DNA of 64,000 nt, taken from NCBI GenBank assembly GCA_030374805.1, contig JARGSG010000032.1, positions 248,001-312,000 on the forward strand. Direction: 5' to 3'. The translations under genes were made by a program, and so were the position numbers. Below the pieces are notes generated by a model. It saw nothing but the letters and a program-made list of their open reading frames with translations. It ran no database searches and was not told the DNA's origin. Source of the DNA: Gracilaria gracilis (lineage: Eukaryota; Rhodophyta; Florideophyceae; Gracilariales; Gracilariaceae). Within the stretch, counting starts at the first letter, position 1. Every line of letters begins with the position of its first letter. Of this stretch, positions 43,351 to 55,820 are shown piece after piece.

Positions 43351-44459
43351 TAACGGTGCCGCCGCGGGCGCGCGCGCGCCGATCGCGCCCACGCGCGAGC
43401 GCTCTCAACAAGGGCGCGGGCATGAAAGCCGCGCTCATGACGGAGATCCGCTGGCGCCAATACGCGCGCAATTGGCGGCGACGGGCGCAGGCGCGCAAGT
43501 CGAGCGGTACAGTAGTAAACGCGCGCGCGCGAAGACCACGCACACGCGCTGCATACAGCGCGGTGGCGGCCCCCTTTTGGCGCGCCCACCAGGCACCGTT
43601 TTTGGCGCCGCATGCGCCGCGCCGTCCAGCGCGCCTGCCACCCCAACCGCTCACCGTCCAGTGCAGCTCCCCCCCACCGACGCTCCAAAAACTCATCCGC
43701 GACGCGTGCTTGCCCGCACCGTTCGCGCGTTCTATCTGAGCCGCTGCTACCGCCCATTCCCCGACCGTGCGTATTGTCCCGCGCGCACCTTCCCCTCCCA
43801 TCCCCCTCCGCCTCTTCCTTTTTCAGGATTACCGCATTTTACCTCCTTCGCAAATTCTCTACATACCTCAACCCTTCTCCCGCCCCCCGTACAGCGCGCC
43901 ACCGCCTACCGAGCCAGTCTCTCCCCTCGCTGCGGCTTGCCTATCGAAGCGGTGAGCGCCGCCGAGCCCACATCAACCGCCGCCGTTCCAACGGCTGGCG
44001 CTACGCAAGAACCTCCCACAGACCCTCGCCAGAGCTCTCCCCTACTCCGCCTGCTATCCACATCGTCGTCCACGGCAACATACACGGCATCGTCTCCGAT
44101 ACTGCAGAGCGTTCGGCCGCAAACGTCCCCTGGGACCATCACATCGGTGCCGCCTGCTTCGACTGGACTGGCACCTCACCACGGCTGTCCACACCAGCCT
44201 CTTCTCCTTTGTGGCCCCGCTCACTTCCCGCCCGCTCTGTACCACCCACCCCACCATCGCCTCCTCCTCAGGATCACCCGCCGTGATCTCCTAGCCGCAA
44301 CCCATGCTTATACCTGCACTTACTTCGCCTTTGCCATATGCCTTGTAAACTATGCCCCACTATCTGGATTTTGCGCTCCTAGTGCTGCTCTTCGTCGAAG
44401 CACCACAGGCTCACAACTCCGTCGTGCGCGCAACTGGCCGACACGCTTTGTCTCGCATT
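43351..44459. other. GC-rich, C-rich spacer with long but unsupported plus-strand frames
   Basis: Frames of 331 codons (43472-44467) and 225 codons (43612-44286) overlap in different registers and are Pro/Ser/Arg-rich, as expected from C-rich DNA. A tract ending TTCCTTTTTCAG near 43830 resembles a 3' splice site. I could not recognise a gene. The promoter of the NOL-like gene should lie near 43350. Confidence 0.3.
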
Positions 44460-46132
44460 CTACTTGACGTCGTATACCGTGCCTTCTGCCGCTCCCAACT
44501 TTTGTAACACCTCGCTGCTTTCCACGTTCCAAATATATACATGCCCGTCTTCGCTGCTGCCGATTACCACGCTCTCTCGAGGTCCAAACGCGCTCCGCAC
44601 AAAGTTTTTGCTCGTAGTTTGGTGTCCCTTGAATCGGTTCACCACCTTTGTCATCTGCATGTCCCATAATCGATTCGAATTGTCTTTTGAACTGGACAAC
44701 ATCAGAGAACCGGATTCGTTAAATGCAACAGACGTTACTTCTCCCAAATGTGCGATCAGCGTTCGTACGCACAGCCCGCTCACCACGTCCCAGAAATTGA
44801 TGCTCGAGTCTTTGCTGCCGGCTACGATCAAATTTCCCCTGGCGTTGAATCCAACGCTGCTTATTGAGCTCTTATTCCCGGCAAAGCTTTTCAGCAACTC
44901 TGTGTTTCTGTATGACAAAAGCGCACCAATATGTCATAACCCCCACTCGCAACCGCGTCTCCTCGAGCCTGCATCCTCACAGCAAATGCATCGCTTGAGT
45001 GACGGTGTAACACAGCGCGACACACGTCCGCATCCGCACCTATGTCTTTGCTGGCGGACAAATTCTCAACCGACTGGCCATACCTCCTCACGGGCCATTC
45101 CTGTTTCTCATGCCCATCTAAAAGCGTGCACGTATCCCACACCCGAATGGTACCGTCGCCGCTGGCGCTGTCCAGTAGTTTTCCATAAGCAGTTGCGCTA
45201 ACGTCCCAAACCCGCGACGCATGCCCACACAGAATTCGCTTAGTGGTGCCGGTACTGTTATCCCAGACGCGAACAGTGTTGTCGCTTGAACCACTTGCTA
45301 TTATGTTCCCCTCCTCCCCTACAAAAGGGACGCACTTGACGTTGCCTGTATGGCCGGAAAACTCGCGCAGCACCTTTTTCGGAATCATTACACTTTCGTA
45401 GTCTTCCAGCAAGGTGCCAATTCGCGGTGGTACCTTCGGAGTATGTCTAGTTGAGCACATTTGAAATGCTGACGCGTGCTGAAGCAGATGAATTAATCTG
45501 GCGGGCGTAATATCGCTAGCTTCTATTAACGTTTAGCCATTCACGGATCGCGTCTGGGGAAGATATCCATCTCGTTGAAAGATATCGAATTCGAGAAGAC
45601 GGAAATACAGCTCAACAAGAGCTTCTCTACTAGACGCAATGCAATCCCAGTCGCAAAGTGACGGCGCGTCTGTGACGGATTTGCACGTGAGTAGATAGCA
45701 CATATCTCGAACCTCGTCTGGAGTGCGCGCGTAGGCTTCAAGATCTTTAAGGCGACGCCTAAGTATGGAGAATGCTTTCTGAAGCTCTTCATCGTCGATG
45801 AGCTCGAGGAATTGTTGCTTATGCACTGCAAATTTGAAGGCCTTCATGCTTCTGAAAGTAGTGCGCGAAAGAAGATGGTCCACCTCCTGCCAGTCGCACT
45901 CGAGGATGGCGCTCTTTATCCTACGCAGCTGCGAGCGCTTCGATGCGGCGTTCTTGATCTTAACGTTGGTCTCATCCTGCACGGCGGTGGAGGAGTCGTG
46001 GTAGCCCTCGTCGTGCAGGTACTGAATGATGGTCTGAACGATGTCGAGCTTGATTTTGGGGTCCTCGGGGTCGAGGACGTAGTGGTCGAGAACTGCCGCG
46101 CGTAAGGAGTGGTCACTGGAGCGAAGATCCAT
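44460..46132 (-). pseudogene. LisH/CTLH WD40-repeat protein
   Basis: The ATG at 46132 opens MDLRSSDHSLRAAV. A LisH-like helix pair (VQTIIQYLHDEGYHDSSTAV) and a CTLH-like segment (KFAVHKQQFLELIDDEELQ) precede at least six WD40 blades, for example HTGNVKCVPFVGEEGN, IIASGSSDNTVRVWDN, LDSASGDGTIRVWDT, LIVAGSKDSSINFWDV, LMLSSSKDNSNRLWDM and IGSSEDGHVYIWNV. Such proteins scaffold complexes in splicing (SMU1), ubiquitination or transcription. The exact orthologue is unclear. TAA at 45533 interrupts without frame change between SVNG and TLIEASDITPARL, where Gln fits. A frameshift follows near 44920. Otherwise it is well preserved, so inactivation looks recent. Confidence 0.75.
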
Positions 46133-48022
46133 GTCCGCGAAACAGCGTGGAGAATATGCGTGGCACGGGCGCTGGGCGAGATGAGGGCGTACGGTAGGTG
46201 GCGATGTGTGTAAGGAAGAACTGTAGAGCGGAGCTGCCTACGACGTGGGCCGTTTCGGCGCCTCGTTGTAGCGTGCAACGTGATTGGGGGCGAGCAAACG
46301 TTGCTGCACTGTAAGTGATCACGTCGACCTTCGCCAAACGCAACGTCCACTTGAACACCGACGCTTCCCCGATCGCGCCGCCCAATCGCCAACTCAACGT
46401 TCCCAAAACAGCCGCGGCGCCTCACCTTTTACGATGCCAGCCATGCACTTGACAACAGCTTCGACCTGAAAGGGAAGGGCTTGTTTAACCTTATTGTGCA
46501 CGTGTACGAAAATGAGCCGACGTATTACTTGACGAAATGGTTGTCGATGAATCTCTGGATTATTCTGTCTGCCCAAGATTGGGCGAGAGAAGATCGTGGC
46601 CACACCGCAGATTACGCCGTTGATGCGGGTTAACGTCCGAAGAACGGTGATATGTGTCTCCCACATTACCTGTCGGCCTAAACAGCTTATATCTGGACAC
46701 AGAAACTTCAGTTCAAAATTAACACCAGCCGTAGATGTGAATTCAGGGCGTGCAGTGTGCCAAATAGTGCTGCATTTTGCACTGCGCTTTGGAGTGCAGA
46801 TTTATTAGGCCAGCTAGTGACCGAAAACTAGAGCAAATGGGCACATATCAATAGGCCCAAATCTAATTAAATCAAGGGTTCCAAAATAGGCCCACCATGT
46901 CAACATGGACACAAATGCGTCCTAATTTAGACTACCCCGAAGTATAGGACCTGTAAACGGCCATAATACGTTGTGGTAGAAATATATTGGCTACCCCCTA
47001 CTTGCCAGGTGGCCATGTGGCGGCCAGCACGCGACCTTCAAAAGATTTTTTTAGAATTAGTTACGTACTAATTTGGTCCACATGTGGCCTGAAAACACTG
47101 CGCATTGGGTAACCGGGGGATCGGTTTCACGCATATGGCGGCGGGGAAAAGTGCCAAGGTGTGTAGAGATCCAGTTTTGCGTTTAAGAACTTCCGAAACT
47201 CGTTCTGGTGTTCGGTTCGTAACAGACTGAAAAACAGTTAAGGGACGTTTTCGGTTTCAAGGCTGCCATGAACTAGTTTTTTCGTCACAGGCAAATTTCC
47301 TGTCGTTTTCTAAAGGGGATAACACGCTAAGAAAGCAATGAAAGTCTTGTTGAGCTACCCTTGCACTCGTCTACTGAAGAATTGTTTCGAAATAGATACG
47401 GAATGCACATATTCCCACTTCTCAATTCAAAAATCATTTCAATGTAAACCTGATTCAAGCTTCGAGGATGGCTTTGAATTTGAATCTTGCACGTGACCGC
47501 TGTAGAGCGGGTAGGATAAAATTCTTAGGTTACTGTGCCCAAAACCTCCGCTTATTTCAGTGCCTTCCAATGTATTCAAAATTGGGAATCGAGGCATCGG
47601 AGTCTTCCTTCTCTTCGGCTTTGAGCCATTTGACTTCACTACCCAAAGAGTTGCAAAATTTAGAGCTGTGGCCGCGGTTGCGCGGTATTACTCTCGGTCA
47701 CGTTGAATTACTAACCTGTTTTAAGAAGCACAGATACTGTTGAATAACAACTGAAGCCACAAACACATATTGGACAAGACAATAGTGCAAATAGGGCTGA
47801 AAGATCGAGCTCGGACTCTGATAGAGACATAAAGGAAACTGGTAACTTCGTCTTTCAAAATCCTAGCACAGAGTGTCTGGGAGGCCCAGCCCCACGATTT
47901 CCGACAAAACACAGGGCTACGCCCTCTGATATTGAGTTGTCGCCTACCTGTGATTAGAATGGCAACGTTTTTGACGATGAAGAAGATCCTATTTTTGATC
48001 CTGCAGTCTCTCTCCTAGAGAT
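46133..48022. other. Intergenic stretch with possible copy of repeat C
   Basis: 46836-47010 has the same style of spaced GGCCC/GTCC motifs as the repeats at 34291 and 63170, but I could not align it convincingly. Frames at 46394-46666 and 47468-47743 show no domain. Confidence 0.35.
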
Positions 48023-49677
48023 GTGCTGAGCAAGAGAGTGCAAGACGTTATAGAATCTTTGCCGTTTGATGCTGGTGAACTTCATGTGAAAGGATTTGAG
48101 TCTACAAGACTGGAGATTTTTTGGCTGGGTGAATGCATTGCTTTCTTACTTTGTGAAGAATCTGAGCCCGGAACGGGGGAGGCAAGTGATAAGACTGGGA
48201 AAGGGAGATGTTCTAAACCTATACGACTCTTAAAGAAATTTAGATTTCGAGGAGCAACAGAAGTGGGTTTTTCAGAGAAGGTAACGATAGCGCTTTTTGA
48301 CTCTAAAAACCGTCAAATGTACTGCAAACGAACAATTCTTTTGGGTACGAATAATTTTCTGCGGCGGAGTTGATTGAGTCGAAATATGTCGCATTGGAGA
48401 GACAACTGCGAAGCGCTGGAGGCAGTTTTTGGGGCGACGCACACGTTGCACCATCGCGTGATTTTCTGAAGCACGTATGATTCAAAGCAGTGACACACTT
48501 TCCAACTCTATTCAGAAGGAATTACAAAGCCAATATAATGAAATCATCACGCTTATGGAACCAGCGTAGTTATTTTCACTCCATGTCGCAATAACGAGCA
48601 AACGGAACAACAAGGGCAACCGTGTGCATTACGAAAGTAACCAAGAGTGGATTGAAGAGAATTAATCGTAAGGCACAGAAAAGCCGGGAGCGCAAAAGGG
48701 CTAGCTGGAAGGTGGAGCAGCAAAACGAATCCATCCAAGAGCTCACGCGGCTACGTAAAGCAGGAATGAAGATCAACCTCTTTCTTACCACAAATAGATG
48801 TAGTCACGTTGGAAAAGGGCGGCGAGAATTACGGGGCAACCAGTGTCGACGACCGAACAAGAAATTTACAGAAGAATATTATCTTTCTACGCTGGATACC
48901 GGTGTTTGTAGACCATTTCAAAATCAAAACTAGGGCCCAAGCTGAAACGCTCCTAGTGGCTGAATGGAATAAAGTTTTTATCCACAAGAATATGGCTTAT
49001 CACTTAAGACAACTGAATCGGCACTTTGAAAATGGAATGAATGATGTCGAGACGCTGACGAGACGCATTTCGTAATACACTGGTAGAACCTTAAAACGCT
49101 TGGTTTAATCGTTGAGAAACAGATTCGCTATATGGTTATGTTTCTGGAAGGGAGGGCACCACAGTTTTGATTCGCGTATCTGGCAGTGGTAGTGCTCAGA
49201 TTTAAGCATCGGCTGTTGTTTTCCAGAACGAAATCAGAAGCTTTCCCGTTCAAGGTGTTCCGGATGACAATCCAGGAGTGTCGTAGAGGTCAGAACCCAA
49301 AGGGTGGATGGACCGAAAGGTTTTGTTTGCGTACTTCCAGGAAAGAAAAGTTATTCGACCCCTCCCCCCGGACGGAAGCGTATAATTTATATGGACAACT
49401 GTGCGAGACAACAGAAGATATAAGTGCGGCACTACAAACGTGCAACACCGAAGTGCAATTCTTTCTTAAGAGCGCAACGCATTTATTGCAGCGTGGTGAC
49501 ACGTTTCTCATACAAGAAAAGAAGACAGCATGGACAAAATGTTGGGATCCTAGGAAGGGAGAGATGTTGAAGCCAATTTTGGGTTCAAGCGTCACAAACA
49601 CACCGTCTGGGTTGCTCTCTAACCCCAGCAAAAACTTGTCTCCTGTCACTAGCTCTGCCTTCCGCGCGAGATATTAA
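48023..49677 (+). pseudogene. Unidentified broken gene, helical fragments
   Basis: Several plus-strand frames follow one another: 48023-48373 (VQDVIESLPFDAGELHVKGF, then VTIALFDSKNRQMYCKR), 48622-48933 (basic, QKSRERKRASWKVEQQNES), 48809-49075 (FKIKTRAQAETLLVAEWNK) and 49186-49677 (AYNLYGQLCETTEDISAALQ). They read as helical parts of one or two proteins broken by frameshifts and stops. No family is recognised. Confidence 0.4.
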
Positions 49678-51804
49678 GCAACAGCGGGGCACAGATAGTG
49701 TTTAATATGGGTATAGTATAGTGGGCCCCAGTTGGTGCGCAGCATATCCGACTGGCCATCCACGTACAAAGGGGTAGTGCACTGGGTGCCGGTGCAGTGG
49801 AACCGCCATGTCTACGATTTGATGATCGAGTGCCGGACGGGTTGGCGCAGCATACAAGTTGGACACGTGTGCAGGTTGAGTAGTGACATTGCAAATTAAA
49901 CCGATCGTACAGTAGTTAGCAAGGGGGCCCAGACCCGATATTTAGTTGTAGCTCGGATCTCCCGAGGCCCCAATCGTAAACGACAGGCTTCTTCTGCCGA
50001 AAGCCTTCCTGGTAAACTTGCGTCACAATAGAACGCACGGCTGCTCTTTTATCGGGTGTACCAGACCGTTCGTACCCTTCTGCAGCTTCCTTTACGTGCC
50101 TGGTGATACCAATCTCCCACTCTCCTCTCGACCACCCGGTGTTTCCGCCCCCTCTTCCCGTTCGGATTTATTACAGTCACACGACTGTATGCAGCCGCCG
50201 CTCTTGTCTGAAGACCGCTTCGGACTCCCGTATTTGCGTGCGTTCTATCACAATGGGCGTAAGGCAATGATAAGGGTTGGCAAGGAAAAGAATTTCCACG
50301 GCCTATGGGAAGAGCGATATCTCTTACCGGAGTTGCATGAAATTTCCGCCATCATCGTTGCACTTTTGACGGCGAACCGGTTTTGTTCCCGATTTCGAAA
50401 CCAACGACACGAGTTGCAAAATAAGGCGGCCATTGTTGGAAATAGTGTACCGCTAAAATTGTTACCCGCAATGTAGTGTGGTTCACACTAAATCAGGTGC
50501 CTTGATTTGAAAAAACTCAAAGATTTACTGTGTTTCACAATAATAGCGGTGAATACCTGTACTTTGCGAGTGCCAGTCTCTAGTATGCCTCCGCCTATCT
50601 CATTTCAGCCCAAAACTCGAACCTTTTTCACGCCCAGCAGCCATTGTTTCAAATGCAAGAAAACACACTATAAATTCTTTAGACTTCGCCTACGTCCTCT
50701 ACAGGTAATATAACTATACCCAACCTGTATCATAGATATCCATTTAGCTTAGGGCGCAAGGTACCTACGAACACAGAACAATCGACGATAAGTTCTCTTA
50801 GCGTGATTTGCTGGGTATATATACAGTAGTATAAATGTCCCAGTACCGCACGAACATACTGGGTGCTCAAGAAACCTCGTGCGTTATGGGAAAAATCGGT
50901 ATATGGGATGAAGATCAAAAACGGAAGTCGTGGTTTTGACACCGTAGATTTACAACCAAAGAAGATATACACATCCGACAAGGATGTGCATGATTGAAAA
51001 CTGAACTATATACGTCAACCAAGGAATATATGGCTATAGTGAAGGGTTTTCGCTTGGAGGTTGGCAACTTTGTCGCGATGGTTAACTAAAGAAGTGCTTC
51101 AAAAGATAAGGTTTTCAAGAACGGCAATTTTTGGGGTTCAGACAATTCCAAAGCACACGAAAGAAGCATGCAACTTCTGTTGTAGAACTTTTGCAATTTT
51201 TCAAAGGTTAGTGGAACATTGTCAAGGAATGAAAAGTAACACCGACATATGGGGTGCAAGATGGCAGTAATTATCTAAGAGTGTAATGAAAGGCATCAGT
51301 AGTCCATAACAGGTTATGTTTGGTTGCTATGAGCACTAGCTTGGGAAGCATTTGTTCTTCTTCAGAAAAGATTTCATTGCTTGATTTGGTTTGGCTTTCA
51401 AAATGCAGACCATTGCAAATGATTCAGTTTCTTTACTACAAATGTTTTCTATTTCAAATCAACAGTACCGATCTATGATGTACATGCAAGAGGTTTGCCC
51501 ACGATCTCCCATATATTATGCGCAGCAGATATTATCTAAAAATATAGTACTGCCACTGGATATAAGAGAAATTATCTCCTCATGTTTTGGAATTGTGAAC
51601 TAGCACAAAAACTATAGCTTTCATTTTGCTCGGATGATTATCATAACCTTTAAAGATCAAAAATGGTACTACAACCAATGCTGTATACTTCGGTGATCAA
51701 TAAGACCTTCCGTAGAAAGGTATTATTGAGTCCCAAATGCTATGCAGACATGGAATTGACAAATATGTGGTTTCATGTAAAGTGTGAAGAAGCCAAGGTG
51801 AGAA
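49678..51804. other. Intergenic stretch
   Basis: A plus-strand frame at 50018-50476 (LSEDRFGLPYLRAFYHNG) has no recognised domain. The rest is AT-rich and featureless. Confidence 0.35.
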
Positions 51805-53145
51805 CTAGCTCCATCTACCGTTCTTCTTGAAGTTGTGAGCAAAAGAAGGGAAGAACAGGAGGATATGAAGGTAATGTATTGACACCATTCGACTCTCCAA
51901 TACCATACAAATAATGTCCATTGCAATGAAAACGAATGGAAAGAGCTTCAGTTCCATTATGACTGACATTATGTCTAGGAAATAAATAATCGCAGTAACA
52001 GGAATGCGTGAATAGATAATAATGCATGCGTTTCCTAGGCTGAGAAAAGTTCTTCGGCGATCGTGACCAACTCTGAAAAATCGTGAGGTAGCCAGCTGGT
52101 ACATCTTGTCATAGGTATGACAGCTCCCATATCCAAAGCTCGCAGCTCCAACCCTTTGTAAAATCTGTCCAAAATCAATAAACCCAAACAATGAGAAGAA
52201 CATTATCAAAGAGAACAAAAATATGAACTTCCGGTTGTATTTCATTCGCGTCAAGAGTGGAATTTCGAAGACTTTCTTCTTCCTGAATCTCAGTATTTCT
52301 CTTGCTTGGTCAAGAAGCAAAATGAAAATGAAGGCAGAAATAAAGCTCCTGCTCAAAGACTTAATGTATAGAAGAATAGGCCCAGCTCGAAGAGCATATC
52401 TTCTGTTTGGTGTGTCGCTGTACACATGATGAGCAAGGCTATTTGCTGGTATAACCTTAAATGACTTTGGGGCCATTTGTATCAGACAACGTAAAGCGCT
52501 TTGGTCCGACTCCATATCAGATGGCGACTGACCCAAGACAATCCATTGTGCGATTTTCTTCACAAAATTCATTTTAAGTGGAATCAAAATTAGTCCTGCA
52601 TTTGCACTGGAATTTGAAAATTCGGAATGAAGAGTAATTCTTGATGGTTTCATCATATGTTCTCCGATTCGGATATCAAATATATCTGTGTCTGCATAAA
52701 GAACATGTGTAGCCTTCTTACTCTCTAATGCGCGACCCAGAGAGTCTAGTATTACAAGAGGTTTATAATAAAAGTGATCTCTGGCGTCGCCTTCGTGTAT
52801 GTAGTAAAAATAATCATACCGTGTTTGAAATTTAATATCCAGGTCTCTCGTACTGTATCCTACCCTAAGAACCTTCCGACTTGTACTGGATAAAAACAAT
52901 TTGTATTCCATATGTTTTACTCGGGTAACGTTACTCCTACGGCAATAACTGGAAGGGAAGACGTAGGGAGTTTGGGAAAACGCATCCCATAAACTTTTGG
53001 ATACCTGGTTTTTCGCCCCATCGAGAATTTTTTTCACCCTTTCATACTCTATAGCCGTATGCGTGGCGCATGAAGCATTGAAAAGCGAAAAAATAAGAAG
53101 AAGAATGCCCGCAAACTTTGTTCCATTATCAACCCATACTTTCAT
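51805..53145 (-). CDS. Glycosyltransferase with DxD motif and multi-span C-terminus
   Basis: This is an uninterrupted 446-codon frame from the ATG at 53145. A hydrophobic N-terminus (GILLLIFSLFNASCATH) acts as signal peptide or anchor. The middle has THVLYADTDIFDIRIGEH, with Asp-x-Asp to bind the metal and sugar nucleotide, followed by SANAGLILIPLKMNF and ESDQSALRCLIQ. This order (DxD, Asn-Ala-Gly, then Asp-Gln) is that of GT77-like and related nucleotide-diphospho-sugar transferases. Residues from about 280 on contain several hydrophobic segments (AFIFILLLDQ, FIFLFSLIMFFSLFGF, AIIYFLDIMSVIM), which is unusual for these enzymes. They may be a fused membrane region or a read-through of the true end. 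Gln and Trp codons are all sense. It lies in an AT-rich island. A role in cell-wall or glycoprotein glycan synthesis is inferred. Confidence 0.7.
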   Translation of the reverse strand: MKVWVDNGTKFAGILLLIFSLFNASCATHTAIEYERVKKILDGAKNQVSKSLWDAFSQTPYVFPSSYCRRSNVTRVKHMEYKLFLSSTSRKVLRVGYSTRDLDIKFQTRYDYFYYIHEGDARDHFYYKPLVILDSLGRALESKKATHVLYADTDIFDIRIGEHMMKPSRITLHSEFSNSSANAGLILIPLKMNFVKKIAQWIVLGQSPSDMESDQSALRCLIQMAPKSFKVIPANSLAHHVYSDTPNRRYALRAGPILLYIKSLSRSFISAFIFILLLDQAREILRFRKKKVFEIPLLTRMKYNRKFIFLFSLIMFFSLFGFIDFGQILQRVGAASFGYGSCHTYDKMYQLATSRFFRVGHDRRRTFLSLGNACIIIYSRIPVTAIIYFLDIMSVIMELKLFPFVFIAMDIICMVLESRMVSIHYLHILLFFPSFAHNFKKNGRWS

Positions 53146-55406
53146 TGAAAGAAAACAACACCTTGCAAAAATGAAATCGAATGAAAGATCGCTTACATTT
53201 GAAGGCTACAAAGACCTGTATCTGTAACCAGTGAATCGGTGCACCTTTTCACATATAAAAACTTTCATTACCTTCGGGAAAAAAAGAATTTTAAGGTCCA
53301 CAGATGTAGAGACAAATTATTTAATGCGCATCTGACTGGAAAAACAGTTTGTACAAAAATTGACATATATTTCGTTTCCTTTCTTCTTTGAAGAGACGAA
53401 CAATACTGGATATAAGTAACAGGCTTCATTTTATGATCCGGGTTGATGTCTCGGCAAACGTACTACATTAACTATTTAAAGTATTGCGCCTTTCATTTGT
53501 AAATTCAATTTTAAATGTTGCGTCATTCACGAAGTCGCGTTTCCATTTAAATATATATCTTTTGACAAAGTAAAAACTTTAAAGCAGAATTAACAAGGAA
53601 GCGAATCATATAACAATACGCCTTTTACATCAAGAATAACTAAAGCGCAACATTAATATAAACACAGTGCTATTGGCAGTGTTGTATGCATAGCATAGAA
53701 TTTGACCGTCGTATATTTAGCAGGCCCAGGTTAAATCGAGGGATTACATTAACTATAGGGAATTATATAATTTACCGAGTAGTTAGTAACAAATAATTAA
53801 AACAGTAATGGGCTTACTACGCAATTTTACTTATTCTCTTTTCATCAGCAGGCCAGATTCAGAATAAAACGTACCAAAAACAAAAGTAGCAGCCCTCAGA
53901 TCTACCTCAAAAAAATTAAAAGTAAAACATGTAGATTTTCAGGAGGAGCCGAAGCACGAGAGGCTTGAGACTGAACTCCAGAAACCTATTTAATACAGAT
54001 GGAAACCTTCTGCAACATCACGGTGATTCAGTTCCGTCTATCGAGCAGATCGCACCCGCATAGTTACCGAGCTCCCTCTCAGATCATTAGGAAAAGTAAA
54101 TATTCGTTTTATACTATAGTAATAGCTGCGAATTTTTAGCTATTGCATGAAAACAAATATGATGAAACGAACGTCCATTTTGAAAACATTTCCCCTATGC
54201 CAAAAACTGCTTCAACGGCCTGTTCAAATTTTCATGATGAGCTCGGATTAAGGAATGTCATCGATGAAAAGTTTCCGAGACAGAAGATTTCCGAACATGA
54301 TTAAAACCCTTGTACTCATCATGAGTAACACAATTCTCCTTTTCCAAAATTGAGTGTTTCATATTACCCTAAGTGTTCGCAGATCTGAATTCAGCTGCAT
54401 GGAACTCTCCATTAACCGATACATTATACTGGTGCTCCACCGTTACTCAAACTTCGAATCTAGTTGCAGCAGATTTAACTTATAAAAGTACCACCTACTG
54501 GAAAATGGGTAAGGCTCATATATCGCACAATCTGTACAATATACGGAATCAAAGCAAGGTAAAAATGTCTGGCCATGTTTGCAGCTTTTATAATTAAGCT
54601 TCATACTGTTAGCAAAACAATTATTTGATTTTCTGATGGTATTTTTACGTACACTTTTCAGAATATATATAGTTTTGTACACCAGTTGCGAAACCTCTTT
54701 TCTTCAAGCCCTGGAAGAAAAAGATGGATTACTTTGTCTATTACTGGCGTGAAAATAAAAGGGCATAGAGCAGATGGTGAGCTATGCCCTCTCGTGATGT
54801 TTTTCTTCCGAGAAGGTTCCAAATTGAGGAAATTTTCTCTGTTATAACGAAAAGTTAATTATATCTTTGGTTTCTAACGGCGCTTGGGGCACATCGACAG
54901 CGACAGATCATTCTAGCGATACGTCATAAAAACCATGCTGCTGCTGCTCGTTGCCGCGTTTCGGGCATGGTTGGGACTCAACCAGATATCGAAGCAATAG
55001 AGAACCAGATAGATGAGACTTTAAACGACATTGTTCTTCGTGAAGATACGGCATTTCAATGCATGTTCACTTAATGACAGGTAGAAAACTAATCTGCCTG
55101 TCGTTGCCCTTAAGGCATGAAAGGCATTAAGGTGAAATGATATCAATCTAGTCGCAGTTGCGACTGTATTTCTGCTTTTGTTTTGTATGACCTTGATATA
55201 CTACTGTATTGTAATCTTGAATTAATCCACAAAAATAGACAGGAAATACAACACCCTTTGGCGAAACGCTGGAGCTCGCGGCAATTCCTTACGTAAGACA
55301 TGAACAAAGAATATCAACATTATGGCCAAACTAGTCCCCGGAATAGTTGCCAACATGTATAGAACTGGTAGGAGAGCAGTGCTTGTCTACATAAACAGCA
55401 AAGGGT
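53146..55406. other. AT-rich intergenic stretch with one hairpin
   Basis: No convincing gene. AGGGCATAG (54760-54768) and CTATGCCCT (54782-54790) form a perfect 9-base stem with a 13-base loop. Confidence 0.4.
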
Positions 55407-55820
55407 CCCAGTGGAAAGCCGTGATACAGGTTAGATATGGATATGATATCTCTGGGTGACGTAGGAATAGTATCTAGTAGTATTCCTCCTGGTATGAAAG
55501 ATACATGGAAATGATACAGGCCTGGGAACTTCTGATTTACCCAAAATGTCAAACTGAAATATTTGTAATACATCTTTGATATTCTTTTATTCTTCTATAT
55601 ATAAGGCTGATATATTTTGGAATTTCCCATATCCAAGCTTGCTTCAAAAATACCTATAATACATCAGATCCATATGAAGACCTTTGGTGAGACTCATGCA
55701 AATATCATATCCAATTAAACAATGTACTAAAAACGTATCTGCGTCGTATCCTAACTCCACAAATTCTGCTTGAAATATATGCAAATTATATCACAAGTTT
55801 ATTCCAAATTTCTACTGGGG
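55407..55820 (-). mobile_element. MITE-B copy 2
   Basis: Reverse-orientation partner of 29592-30011. Left end CCCAGTGGAAAGC, right end (reverse complement) CCCAGTAGAAATT, with 10 of 13 bases matching between the ends. Blocks such as AGAGATATCATATC, CTGTATCACGG and AAGCAGAATTTG are shared with copy 1. More decayed than copy 1. Confidence 0.65.

Noticed and set aside
43472-44467. 331-codon plus-strand frame
   Set aside because: Low-complexity Pro/Ser/Arg composition in C-rich DNA, overlapped by other long frames, no domain. Length alone is not evidence at this base composition.
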